A stretch of 64,000 nucleotides of DNA from SHVO01 sp041905795. Its GTDB lineage: Bacteria > Pseudomonadota > Alphaproteobacteria > Rhodospirillales > Rhodospirillaceae. The translations under genes and the position numbers were made by a program. Within the stretch, counting starts at the first letter, position 1. Each line of letters begins with the position of its first letter. Positions 33,695 through 41,667 of the stretch are shown piece by piece. The stretch is taken from NCBI GenBank assembly GCA_041905795.1, contig JAYRKL010000003.1, positions 1-64,000 on the forward strand, read 5' to 3'. Below the pieces are notes generated by a model. That model was given only the letters and a program-made list of their open reading frames with translations, ran no database searches and was not told where the DNA came from.

Positions 33695-34738
33695 TCAGGC
33701 GCTGCCGACCAGGCTGGTGGTGGCGCGGTTCTTGATCATCTGGTCGAAATGCGCCCAGACGCCCTCGGCGCCGTGCCACTGGCCGCGGGTGGCGGCCTTG
33801 GAGTACTCGGTGGCGCGGGTTTCAAAGAAGTTGGCGTGTTCGACGCCATTCAGGATCTGCTGCAGCCAGGGCAGCGGGTGTTCCTTGATGTCGTAGATCG
33901 CCGGCAGGCCCAACTGGCCCAGGCGCCAATCGGCGACGTAACGGATGTAGTTCTGGATGTCTTCCGGCGTCATGCCGTTGACCGGGCCCATGGCGAAGGC
34001 GAGTTCGATGAACTTGTCTTCCAGGCCGACCACGGTCTTGGCGCAGTCGATAATGTCGTCCTTCACGGATTGAGTAAGGCAGCCGGTTTCATGCGCGAAG
34101 GTGTGGAAGGTCTTGATCATGGCTTCGCAGTGCAGGCTCTCGTCGCGCACCGACCAGGAGACGATCTGGCCCATGCCCTTCATCTTGTTCTGGCGCGGGA
34201 AGTTGAGCAGCATCGCGAAGCTGGCGAACAGCTGCAGGCCTTCGGTGAAGGCGCCGAACATGGCGAGCGTGCGCGCGATGTCGGCGTGGGTGTCGACGCC
34301 GAATTGCTGCATGTAGCTGTGCTTGTCGGCCATCTCCTTGTACTGCATGAAGGCGCCGAACTCGGTTTCCGGCATGCCGATGGTCTCAAGCAGCAGGGCG
34401 TAGGCGGCGATATGGATGGTTTCCATATTGGAGAACGCCGCCAGCATCATCTTCACCTCGGTCGGCTTGAAGACGCGGGAATAGCGTTCCATGTAGTTGT
34501 CGTTCACCTCGATGTCCGACTGGGTGAAGAAGCGGAAGATCTGCGACAGCAGATTGCGCTCGCAATCGGACAGGCGCGTCGCCCAGTCCTTGCAGTCCTC
34601 GCCCAGCGGCACTTCTTCCGGCACCCAGTGGATCTGCTGCTGGCGCTTCCAGAACTCGAACGCCCACGGATAGCGGAACGGCTTGTAGCCCTTGCTCGGG
34701 ATCATGAGGCCGGGCGTGGTGGGCGTGATGATATTCAT
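33695..34738 (-). CDS. nrdB: Ribonucleotide reductase class I beta subunit NrdB
   Basis: 347 residues from ATG 34738; the open frame upstream is the nrdA antisense/other frame. The di-iron and radical residues are in place: NMETIHIAAYALLLE holds the Glu and His ligands and the radical Tyr in the E-x2-H-x3-Y spacing, GAFTEGLQLFASF gives another Glu, and RDESLHCEAM the last Glu/His pair. It houses the tyrosyl radical that starts reduction of ribonucleotides by NrdA. It lies 50 bases after nrdA, as one operon. Confidence 0.97.
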   Translation of the reverse strand: MNIITPTTPGLMIPSKGYKPFRYPWAFEFWKRQQQIHWVPEEVPLGEDCKDWATRLSDCERNLLSQIFRFFTQSDIEVNDNYMERYSRVFKPTEVKMMLAAFSNMETIHIAAYALLLETIGMPETEFGAFMQYKEMADKHSYMQQFGVDTHADIARTLAMFGAFTEGLQLFASFAMLLNFPRQNKMKGMGQIVSWSVRDESLHCEAMIKTFHTFAHETGCLTQSVKDDIIDCAKTVVGLEDKFIELAFAMGPVNGMTPEDIQNYIRYVADWRLGQLGLPAIYDIKEHPLPWLQQILNGVEHANFFETRATEYSKAATRGQWHGAEGVWAHFDQMIKNRATTSLVGSA

Positions 34739-34788
34739 AGCGAGTGTCCTGGGTCGCGGGTCGGAAGGAAGAGGTCTCGAAGGTCTGT

Positions 34789-36672
34789 CTACTGACAGGC
34801 GAGACACTCTTCGTAGTCGGTGCGGTTGCCGCCCAAGGGCTTCTCGGGCCAGGCGCGGGTGTTGTCCGCCTCGACGCCGGCGAAGGCCGCGCGCTGCACC
34901 GACTTGGAGCGCAGGTAGTAGAGGCTCTTCACGCCGGTCTCCCAGGCGCGCCAATGCAGCATCATCAGGTCCCACTTGTCGATGTCGGACGGCAGGAACA
35001 GGTTGATGGACTGGCCCTGGCAGATATAGGGCGAACGGTCGGCGGAGAACTCCACCACCCAGCGCTGGTCGATCTCGAACGCGGTCTTGTAGGTATCTTT
35101 CTCTTCCTGGGTCAGGCCGTTCAGGTGCTGCACCGAGCCTTCGTGCTCCAGGATCGAGTTCCAGGTGGCCGGGTTGTCGAGGCCTTTGGAAGCCAACAGC
35201 CTGGTCAGGTACGGGTTCTTGACCGCGAACGAGCCCGACAGCGTCTTGTGGGTGTAGATGTTGGCCGGGATCGGCTCGACGCACGGCGAGGTGCCGCCGC
35301 AGATAATGGAAATCGACGCCGTCGGCGCGATCGCCATCTTGTGCGAGAAACGCGCCATCACGCCGCTTTCCGCCGCGTCGGGGCAGGCGCCGCGCTCATG
35401 GGCGAGGTCCACCGAGGCCGCGTCGGCGTGACGGCGGATATGCTTGAACATCTTGATGTTCCACGACTTGGCCATGGCGCTCTCGAAGGGCACGCCCTTC
35501 TGCTGCAGGAAGGAGTGGAAACCCATGATGCCGAGGCCGACCGAACGCTCGCGCAGGGCCGAGTACTTGGCGCGGTCCATGGAACTGGGGGCGCGGTCGA
35601 TGAAGTCCTGCAGCACGTTGTCGAGGAAGCGCATGACGTCGCCGATGAACTGCTCGTCGCCGTTCCACTCGTCCCAGGTCTCGACGTTGAGCGAGGACAG
35701 GCAGCACACCGCGGTGCGGTCTTCGCCCAGGTGGTCGGTGCCGGTATGCAGCATGATCTCGCTGCACAGGTTCGAGGTGGTGACCTTGAGGCCGAGGTCG
35801 CGCTGATGCTTGGGCATCTGGCGGTTCACGGTGTCGGAGAAGATCAGGTAAGGCTCGCCGGTGTTGAGGCGGGTCTCGAGGATCTTCTGCCACAGCTCGC
35901 GGGCGTTGACGTGCTTCAGGACTTCGTCGGTCTTCGGGCTGCGCAGGCCGAACGGCGCGTCGTCGCGCACGGCCTCCATGAACTCGTCGGTGATGTTGAG
36001 GCCGTGGTGCAGGTTCAGGCTCTTGCGGTTGAAGTCGCCCGACGGCTTGCGGATTTCGAGGAATTCCTCGATTTCCGGGTGGTGCACATCGAGGTACACG
36101 GCGGCCGAACCGCGGCGCAGCGACCCCTGCGAGATCGCCAGGGTCAGGCTGTCCATCACGCGCACGAACGGGATGATGCCCGAGGTGTGGCCGCAGTTCT
36201 TCACCTTCTCGCCGATGGAGCGGACCTTGCCCCAATAGGTGCCGATGCCGCCGCCGTTGGAGGCCAGCCAGACGTTCTCGGTCCAGGTGCCGACGATGCC
36301 GCCGAGGTCGTCGTTGACCGCGTTCAGGAAGCAGGAGATGGGCAGACCGCGCTCCGCCCCGCCGTTCGACAGGACCGGGGTGGCCGGCATGAACCACAGC
36401 CGCGACATGTAGTCGTAGATGCGCTGGGCGTGCGCGATGTTGTCGCTGTAGGCCAGCGACACGCGGGCAAACATGTCCTGGTAGGACTCGCCCGGGAGCA
36501 GGTAGCGGTCTTCCAGGGTGGCCTTGCCGAAGTCCGTCAGGAGGGCGTCGCGCGAGCGATCCAGGCGGATCGACGGCACCACTTCCAGGGGGGCGGATTC
36601 CCGGCTTTTCGGCTCGGGGATAACCCGCGGGGAGGCGGTGGTAACAACGGCAGCTTCCAATACGGCGCTCAT
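34789..36672 (-). CDS. nrdA: Ribonucleotide reductase class I alpha subunit NrdA
   Basis: 627 residues from ATG 36672 (MSAVLEAAV); an earlier in-frame start is less likely. The redox Cys are seen in GLPISCFLN and VCCLSSLN, the thiyl Cys in SNLCSEIM, and the C-terminal shuttle pair in ECLACQ. It is clearly shorter than E. coli NrdA (761), and no N-terminal ATP-cone is visible, so dATP inhibition through the cone is probably absent. It reduces NDPs with NrdB. Confidence 0.96.
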   Translation of the reverse strand: MSAVLEAAVVTTASPRVIPEPKSRESAPLEVVPSIRLDRSRDALLTDFGKATLEDRYLLPGESYQDMFARVSLAYSDNIAHAQRIYDYMSRLWFMPATPVLSNGGAERGLPISCFLNAVNDDLGGIVGTWTENVWLASNGGGIGTYWGKVRSIGEKVKNCGHTSGIIPFVRVMDSLTLAISQGSLRRGSAAVYLDVHHPEIEEFLEIRKPSGDFNRKSLNLHHGLNITDEFMEAVRDDAPFGLRSPKTDEVLKHVNARELWQKILETRLNTGEPYLIFSDTVNRQMPKHQRDLGLKVTTSNLCSEIMLHTGTDHLGEDRTAVCCLSSLNVETWDEWNGDEQFIGDVMRFLDNVLQDFIDRAPSSMDRAKYSALRERSVGLGIMGFHSFLQQKGVPFESAMAKSWNIKMFKHIRRHADAASVDLAHERGACPDAAESGVMARFSHKMAIAPTASISIICGGTSPCVEPIPANIYTHKTLSGSFAVKNPYLTRLLASKGLDNPATWNSILEHEGSVQHLNGLTQEEKDTYKTAFEIDQRWVVEFSADRSPYICQGQSINLFLPSDIDKWDLMMLHWRAWETGVKSLYYLRSKSVQRAAFAGVEADNTRAWPEKPLGGNRTDYEECLACQ

Positions 36673-37194
36673 GGCGACCCCTCGATCCAGTACCCAAACC
36701 CCCGCCACGCGGCTGCCGCGAAGGGAATCGGGCTCTGGCTCCGGTACTAAGTCATTGAAATTATTGACTCAGCTTGCCGGGAGCGCGGAACGGCTTGGGC
36801 CGTTCTCCAACAGAGCAAATTTTTGATTCCCCTCGGTGTACCCCCACATCTTGTGGACTGAGGGGCAACCGCGAGGGCATATGGTGTAGGCGATGGAGTC
36901 CGGGGTCAACGAAGACATTTGCCCCACACACCAGATTTTGCGCTTGACGCCCTCTGCGAAACTATATCTAGGCACCCTCTTACCGGGCATTAAGACCGCG
37001 CTGCAGCAAATTGATTCCTCTCGCGAATCTTGGACATCCCGACGGTGACAGTTTGAAGACCTCCCTTTGCACCGTCCGCAATTCAGCTCTGCATAAAATA
37101 AAGTTGCGCGCCGTGCTGCGCTGCAACATATTCCGCCGGTATTTTACAAGATAATGACACACACAAGGCGCTAAGGCCTTCAGGGAGAACGAAA
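36673..37194. other. Divergent intergenic region between nrdA and a small gene (522 bp)
   Basis: No convincing gene. It holds promoters for nrdA (minus) and for the 72-residue gene (plus), and a palindrome at 36844-36856. Short open frames here look random. Confidence 0.5.
36844..36856. promoter_or_regulatory. Palindrome CCACA-TCT-TGTGG upstream of nrdA, possible NrdR-type operator
   Basis: A perfect 5-3-5 inverted repeat about 170 bases upstream of nrdA, inside a longer CCCCTC...GAGGGG frame (36829-36865). It resembles, but does not match exactly, the published NrdR box (ACACWATATATWGTGT). The link to nrd control rests on position. Confidence 0.45.
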
Positions 37195-37413
37195 ATGTAT
37201 ATGCAGGACGATCGCGAAGGCCTTCTGAACTTCCTCGTGGCCGACGTCGCGCAGCTGGTCCGTAAGGCCGGCGTCGCCAACAGCGCCACCGCCGCCGCTC
37301 TCCTGGGTGAAGCCCAGGAACTGCTGGCGATCCACGCCGGCATCCTGCGCCGCCGCCAGGCCGCCATCGACGTTTCCGAACAGCTCGCTCTGCCGTTCGC
37401 GAAGGCCGCTTAA
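37195..37413 (+). CDS. Small conserved-looking protein, unknown function
   Basis: 72 residues; not recognised. AGGGAG lies eight bases before ATG. The predicted chain is mostly helical (VADVAQLVRKAGVANSATAA, LLGEAQELLAIHAGILRRR) and ends in EQLALPFAKAA. No membrane segment. A strong terminator lies 90 bases downstream, supporting a short single-gene transcript. It could be a small regulator or structural protein; nothing shows which. Confidence 0.65.
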   Translation: MYMQDDREGLLNFLVADVAQLVRKAGVANSATAAALLGEAQELLAIHAGILRRRQAAIDVSEQLALPFAKAA

Positions 37414-37502
37414 GCCGTCTCTAAAAGCAACAGCCGCTTCGAAGCGGCGCCAAGACATACGACCGATAAAAGGGCTCTCAGAAGCCCGGCGCACACACCC
37501 TG

Positions 37503-37536
37503 AAGCCCCGTCACGCAAGTGGCGGGGCTTTTTGTT
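37503..37536 (+). terminator. Rho-independent terminator after the 72-residue gene
   Basis: AAGCCCCG (37503-37510) pairs with CGGGGCTT (37523-37530); with the inner CAC/GTG it forms an almost perfect stem with a GCAA loop, then TTTTGTTTG. Confidence 0.88.
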
Positions 37537-37693
37537 TGTGGCGTCGAGTCCCCGCCCGTTGGGCTCCGCCCCGGCGACGGCTGTGTGCAGATCGCCTTGA
37601 AATTCAGGCGTTAATTAAGATTCATGATTCGTTAATGACGCTGGGAAAGAGTCCGCGCATCAGAGATTCGCATCCCTGAAAGGGAAACGAGCG

Positions 37694-37942
37694 ATGCCAA
37701 GGACAGAACAGTCCGCGGCCTGGTCCGATAAAAAACGTGTTCCAGAACCGCGACCCAATACCGACGCCAGCGAAGCCGCCGAGCTTGCCGTGCACTACGG
37801 TCCACGCTGCGCCGCATTGATCTCCGACAGCCTGGACGTGGAACGGGCGCCGCGCGGCCCTGTGCCGCTGTCTTTCCTCATCCCTATGAGTTTTACCGCG
37901 CCGCCCGAGGCGGCGCGCAGTGCTTTGAGTTTTCAACGCTAG
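37694..37942 (+). CDS. Small hypothetical protein
   Basis: 82 residues; no family recognised. AGGGAAACGAG precedes ATG 37694, and a very strong terminator begins 39 bases after the stop, which is the main reason to accept it. The chain is Pro- and Ala-rich with no obvious domain. Codon use looks like that of neighbours. It might be a noncoding transcript instead. Confidence 0.45.
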   Translation: MPRTEQSAAWSDKKRVPEPRPNTDASEAAELAVHYGPRCAALISDSLDVERAPRGPVPLSFLIPMSFTAPPEAARSALSFQR

Positions 37943-37980
37943 GGGCATTCTCCCTCCCCACCCACAACCCTAGCAAACTT

Positions 37981-38020
37981 GCGGCGGATCATCAGAAGAT
38001 GGTCCGCCGCTTTTGTTTTT
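37981..38020 (+). terminator. Rho-independent terminator
   Basis: GCGGCGGATCATC pairs with GATGGTCCGCCGC around an AGAA loop (one G-T pair), followed by TTTTGTTTTT. It ends the transcript carrying the 82-residue frame, just before the GGCT-like gene. Confidence 0.92.
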
Positions 38021-38046
38021 GTGACGAGCGCCGCTATCCTCGGCCC

Positions 38047-38457
38047 ATGCTCTACTTCGCCTACGGCGCCAATGTGAATCAGCGCAGCCTGAAGCGCCAT
38101 GCGCCGCGTGCGAAGGCCTTGGGTCTCGCGCGACTGACCGGCTATCGCCTGGTGTTCAAACAGTTCGCCGATGTCATCAAGGATCCCCAAAGCACCGTCA
38201 CCGGCGTGCTGTACGAGCTGACGCCCGCCTGCGAACTGGCGCTCGATCGCTACGAAGACGTGCCCGGCTTGTATCGCAAGGCCAAGGTCACAGTGGAGGC
38301 CGATCAGGGTCCGGTCGAGGCGATGATCTATCTCATGAACGGCGGCGAGAAAGCGCCGCCGGAATTGGAATACTTCAACGTCATCGCCCGCGGCTATGCC
38401 GACTGGAAGCTGGACACCAAGGTGCTGAGGGACGCGCGTTTCGCGTGTTTGCGCTAA
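38047..38457 (+). CDS. Gamma-glutamylcyclotransferase-like (GGCT/AIG2 fold) protein
   Basis: 136 residues from ATG 38047; the frame extends upstream only into the terminator. LYFAYGANVNQRSL is the YGxN substrate loop, and LDRYEDVPGLYRK supplies the catalytic Glu in its usual place. GGCT-fold enzymes release 5-oxoproline from gamma-glutamyl amines or peptides; the exact substrate of this short bacterial form is unknown. It begins 27 bases after the terminator. Confidence 0.85.
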   Translation: MLYFAYGANVNQRSLKRHAPRAKALGLARLTGYRLVFKQFADVIKDPQSTVTGVLYELTPACELALDRYEDVPGLYRKAKVTVEADQGPVEAMIYLMNGGEKAPPELEYFNVIARGYADWKLDTKVLRDARFACLR

Positions 38458-38498
38458 ACGGGCTATACTCGCCGCGTCACACATCGCGAGGCCGGATC

Positions 38499-38705
38499 AT
38501 GACCGCGATTCATTCCGCTGCTTTTATCATCGGCGTTGCCGCCGGCGCCTTCCTCGGCCGCCATTGGGCGCTTGCGCGCAACCGCAATCCCCTGGCCTGG
38601 GGCCTCGCCGGCGCCCTGCTGCCGGTGATCGTGATTGTGCTGCTGTTCCTCAAGCCGCTCCCCGCGCCTATCGAAGACACCGCGGGCGAAGAAGCCGAAG
38701 CTTAG
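38499..38705 (+). CDS. Small two-segment membrane protein
   Basis: 68 residues from ATG 38499. Two hydrophobic stretches (AAFIIGVAAGAFLG and LAGALLPVIVIVLLFL) flank a basic loop, followed by an acidic tail (EDTAGEEAEA). No family recognised. It follows the GGCT-like gene by 41 bases on the same strand and overlaps the convergent reductase stop by 4 bases. Confidence 0.6.
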   Translation: MTAIHSAAFIIGVAAGAFLGRHWALARNRNPLAWGLAGALLPVIVIVLLFLKPLPAPIEDTAGEEAEA

Positions 38706-39694
38706 GCGTTCACGTCAATAATAGTGCGCCCGCGCGTCGCACCCTTGAGGATGGTGTCGGCGAGCTGCTCGATCTTCGACAGCGGCTCGGTCCTGGTCAT
38801 GCTGGCCAATTTGCCGGGATCGAGGTCGCGGGCGAGACGCGCCCAGGCTTCGTCTTTCTTCGCTTCCGACGCCGGCAGGTAGTTGATGCCGATCAGCTTC
38901 ACGGCGCGCAGGATGAACGGCATCACCGTCACCGGCAGATCGGCGCCGCCGGCCAAACCGCAGGCCGCCACCGCGCCTTCCTGCTGAGTCTGCGCCAGCA
39001 CCGTCGCCAAGGTCTTGGAGCCGACGCTGTCCACGGCGCCGGCCCAGCGCGCTTTTTCCAAGGGTTTGCACGGCCGGTCGAGATCGGCGCGGGCGATGAA
39101 GTCCGCGGCGCCCAGCGCGCGCAGATAGTCATGGGTATCGGCGCGGCCGGTGGAGGCGACGACCCTGTAACCAAGTTTTGCCAGGAGCGCGACGCTGATC
39201 GAGCCGACACCGCCGGCGGCGCCCGTCACCACGATCTCGCCTTTGTCCGGCGTGATGCCTTCGTGCTCCAGCCCCATGACGGCGATCATCGCCGTATAGC
39301 CCGCGGTGCCGATGGCCATGGCCAATTCGGGCGTATACGGCGCCGGGATCTTGGTGAGGATCTCCGGCTTCACGCGCATCCTTTGAGAATATCCGCCCCA
39401 GATGGTCTCCGACTGGCCGGCGCCGAGCGCCACGACCTTGTCGCCCTTCTTGAAGCGTGGATCGTCGGACTCCGCCACGGTGCCGGCCAGGTCGATGCCG
39501 CAGACCATGGGGAATTTGGCTACGATCTTGCCCTTGCCGGTGACCGCCAAGCCGTCCTTGTAGTTGAGGCTGGAGTGCGACACGTCCACCAGCACCTTCT
39601 CGGGCGGCAGGTCTTTCACGGTCAGATCGCGAAAGCCGCCGGTGTATACTCCGCCGACCTGGTCAACGACGTAAGCCTTGAACGTGTCAGTCAT
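38702..39694 (-). CDS. YhdH/AcuI-type NADPH oxidoreductase (acrylyl-CoA reductase family)
   Basis: 330 residues of the MDR superfamily. SLNYKDGLAVTGKGKI, FPMVCGIDLAGTV and the nucleotide loop GAAGGVGSISVALLAKLGY identify the YhdH/YhfP branch; zinc-ligand Cys of classical alcohol dehydrogenases are absent. AcuI members reduce acryloyl-CoA to propionyl-CoA; many others are quinone reductases, so the substrate is open. The start overlaps the binding-protein stop by 4 bases, so the two are co-translated. Confidence 0.88.
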   Translation of the reverse strand: MTDTFKAYVVDQVGGVYTGGFRDLTVKDLPPEKVLVDVSHSSLNYKDGLAVTGKGKIVAKFPMVCGIDLAGTVAESDDPRFKKGDKVVALGAGQSETIWGGYSQRMRVKPEILTKIPAPYTPELAMAIGTAGYTAMIAVMGLEHEGITPDKGEIVVTGAAGGVGSISVALLAKLGYRVVASTGRADTHDYLRALGAADFIARADLDRPCKPLEKARWAGAVDSVGSKTLATVLAQTQQEGAVAACGLAGGADLPVTVMPFILRAVKLIGINYLPASEAKKDEAWARLARDLDPGKLASMTRTEPLSKIEQLADTILKGATRGRTIIDVNA

Positions 39695-41247
39695 GGGGCC
39701 TCCACGGAAAGATACCGGCTCGGGTGTACATCGGTGGGGTTCTGCAGCCAACCCTTGACGCGGGCGCGCACCAGATTGCGGTTGACCGCGAAATAGAGCG
39801 GCGCAATCGGCTGGTCCGCCATCACAAGTGTTTCCGCGTCCCGCAGGATGCCCGCGCGCGCGGCAAGATCGGTGGTGATGGCGGCTTTGTCCATGAGGCT
39901 GTCGAAGGCCGGGTTGCGATAGCGGCTGTAGTTGGAGCCGACGCTGGACGATTGCAGGATATAGAGGAAGTTGCCGGCGTCGTTCACATCCGCGACCCAG
40001 GCGAGCAAGCCCATCTCATAATCGCCTTGGCGCAGATTGGCGAAATGGATCTTGCCCTCGAAGTTCTGGAGCGTGACTTCGGCGCCGATCCGCTTCCACA
40101 TCGCCGCCAGCACCACGGCGAGGCGGCGCAGGTCCTGGTTGGTGGTGTAGTTGAGCGCGAAGCGTAAGGGTTTGTCGGGCCCGTAGCCGGCGGCGACCAA
40201 CAGTTTCTGCGCTTCGGCCAGGCGGCGCTCGACCGGCCAGGCGGCGAAGTCCACCGGCGCCGGTGTGTAATTGGCCGTGGGCGGCGGCACGAAGCTGAAG
40301 GCCGGCTGCTCGCCGCGGCGCAAGACCTTGCCCGTGATCGCCTCGCGGTCGATCGCCAGCGACAGGGCGCGGCGCACGTTCTTGTCGGCGAACTTGGGCT
40401 TGATGGTGTTGAAGGCCAGGTAATAGGTGATCAGCGCCGGATCGATCAGGGCTTCCTGCGGCATCTCGGCTTTGAGGCGGTCCGCCTGGTTGGCGGGAAA
40501 ATCCATATTGATGTCGAACTCGCCGGATTTGAATCGCGCCAGCGCGGTGTTGGGATCGGCGATGGGATAGAGGAACACCTTGTCGAGCGTCACACGCGCC
40601 GCATCATGGAAGCGCGGGTTGCGGGCGAGCACGATGCGGTCCTCGCGGTTCCAGGCTTCGAGCAGGAACGGCCCGTTGGAAACCATATTGCCCGGTTGAG
40701 TCCAACTGTCGTTGGCCGCGACGGCCGCCGGCACAATCGCCGCGAAGCTGTTGGCGAGCAACTCGGGGAAATAAGCGGTGGCGGCTTCCAGGTCGATCTG
40801 CACCGTGGCCGCGTCGAGCGCGATGACGCCCAGGGAGTCGACCGGCGCCGCGCCGGTGTTCACCGCGCGGCCGTTCTTGAGCACATACATCAGCTGCGCA
40901 TAGTGCGCGGCGGTCTTGGGGTCCATCAACCGGCGGAAGGACGCGACCACGGCGCCCGCATCCAGCGCCGCGCCATTGGACCAGGTCAGGCCCGGCCGCA
41001 GGTGGAAGGTGTAGCGCGTGCCGTCGGCGCTCACCTGCCAGGAGTCCGCGGCGCCGAGGGTCGGGTGCCCCTGCGCATCCGGCGTCAGCAGGCCCTCGAA
41101 CAGATCGAAGATGACGACGGCTTCGTACTGGGTGTTGGTTTTTTGCGGATCGAGCGTCGCCGGCTCATAGCGGTTGCCGCGATGAAGCACGGTTTCCGCC
41201 TGAACGGGAGCGGCGATCAAAAGAAGTGCGAGGACGATGCGCAACAT
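39691..41247 (-). CDS. OppA-family peptide/solute-binding protein
   Basis: 518 residues from ATG 41247, which gives a clean signal peptide (LRIVLALLLIAAPVQAE). PATLDPQKTNTQYEAVVIFDLFEGL and the TWSNGAALDAGAVVASFRR region are typical of SBP_bac_5 proteins. It should bind a peptide or similar solute in the periplasm for an ABC importer, but no permease or ATPase gene is adjacent. Its start overlaps the GIY-YIG stop, and its stop overlaps the reductase start. Confidence 0.92.
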   Translation of the reverse strand: MLRIVLALLLIAAPVQAETVLHRGNRYEPATLDPQKTNTQYEAVVIFDLFEGLLTPDAQGHPTLGAADSWQVSADGTRYTFHLRPGLTWSNGAALDAGAVVASFRRLMDPKTAAHYAQLMYVLKNGRAVNTGAAPVDSLGVIALDAATVQIDLEAATAYFPELLANSFAAIVPAAVAANDSWTQPGNMVSNGPFLLEAWNREDRIVLARNPRFHDAARVTLDKVFLYPIADPNTALARFKSGEFDINMDFPANQADRLKAEMPQEALIDPALITYYLAFNTIKPKFADKNVRRALSLAIDREAITGKVLRRGEQPAFSFVPPPTANYTPAPVDFAAWPVERRLAEAQKLLVAAGYGPDKPLRFALNYTTNQDLRRLAVVLAAMWKRIGAEVTLQNFEGKIHFANLRQGDYEMGLLAWVADVNDAGNFLYILQSSSVGSNYSRYRNPAFDSLMDKAAITTDLAARAGILRDAETLVMADQPIAPLYFAVNRNLVRARVKGWLQNPTDVHPSRYLSVEAP

Positions 41248-41540
41248 CACGCGGTGAAGTCTTCCGAAAGATCGCGCCACAACGGGTTGACGGCTTCGAT
41301 GGTCTTGAGTTTTTTAGCCCGCGTCCAGTGTTTGATGGTTTTCTCGCGGGTGATGGCACCCTCGGCGGATTCGCCGGTTTCGAAGTAGACGAGGGTTTTC
41401 ACACCGTATTTCTTGGCGAACCCTTCGACGAGGCCGTGCTTGTGCTCGTACATACGCCGGGCGAGGTCATTGGTGACACCGACGTACAGCGTGCCGTTCT
41501 TTCCGCTGGCGAGAATGTAGACGTAGTAAGTCCTGAGCAT
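41247..41540 (-). CDS. GIY-YIG nuclease-family small protein (copy 1)
   Basis: 97 residues. YYVYILASGKNGTLYVGVTND is the GIY-YIG core (with YVG as the second motif), Arg and Glu of the active site follow (ARRMYEHK and REKTIKHW). It is very like the protein at 55086-55379 (about 60 percent identical by eye). A family A palindromic repeat begins 12 bases upstream of its start. The function is unknown; single-domain GIY-YIG proteins are often multicopy in Alphaproteobacteria. Confidence 0.92.
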   Translation of the reverse strand: MLRTYYVYILASGKNGTLYVGVTNDLARRMYEHKHGLVEGFAKKYGVKTLVYFETGESAEGAITREKTIKHWTRAKKLKTIEAVNPLWRDLSEDFTA

Positions 41541-41551
41541 TTTCGTTTTCT

Positions 41552-41656
41552 TGTCATTCTTGGCCCGAAGGGCCGAGAATCTAGAGGTCTCTCGTTTTTG
41601 TTTTTAAACCAAAAAACAGAAACCTCTAGATTCTCGCGCTTCGCGCAAGAATGACA
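41552..41656. repeat. Palindromic intergenic repeat, family A, copy 2
   Basis: 105 bp, TGTCATTCTTGG to AAGAATGACA, with hairpins GGCCCGAAGGGCC and CGCGCTTCGCG and an A/T-rich centre TTTTTAAACCAAA. It fills the gap between the GIY-YIG gene start and the maeB stop. Confidence 0.88.
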
Positions 41657-41667
41657 AAAAAGGAAAC

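Noticed and set aside
34739..35284. N-terminal extension of NrdB into nrdA
   Set aside because: It is an alternative frame of nrdA; NrdB signatures begin at MNIITPTTPG.
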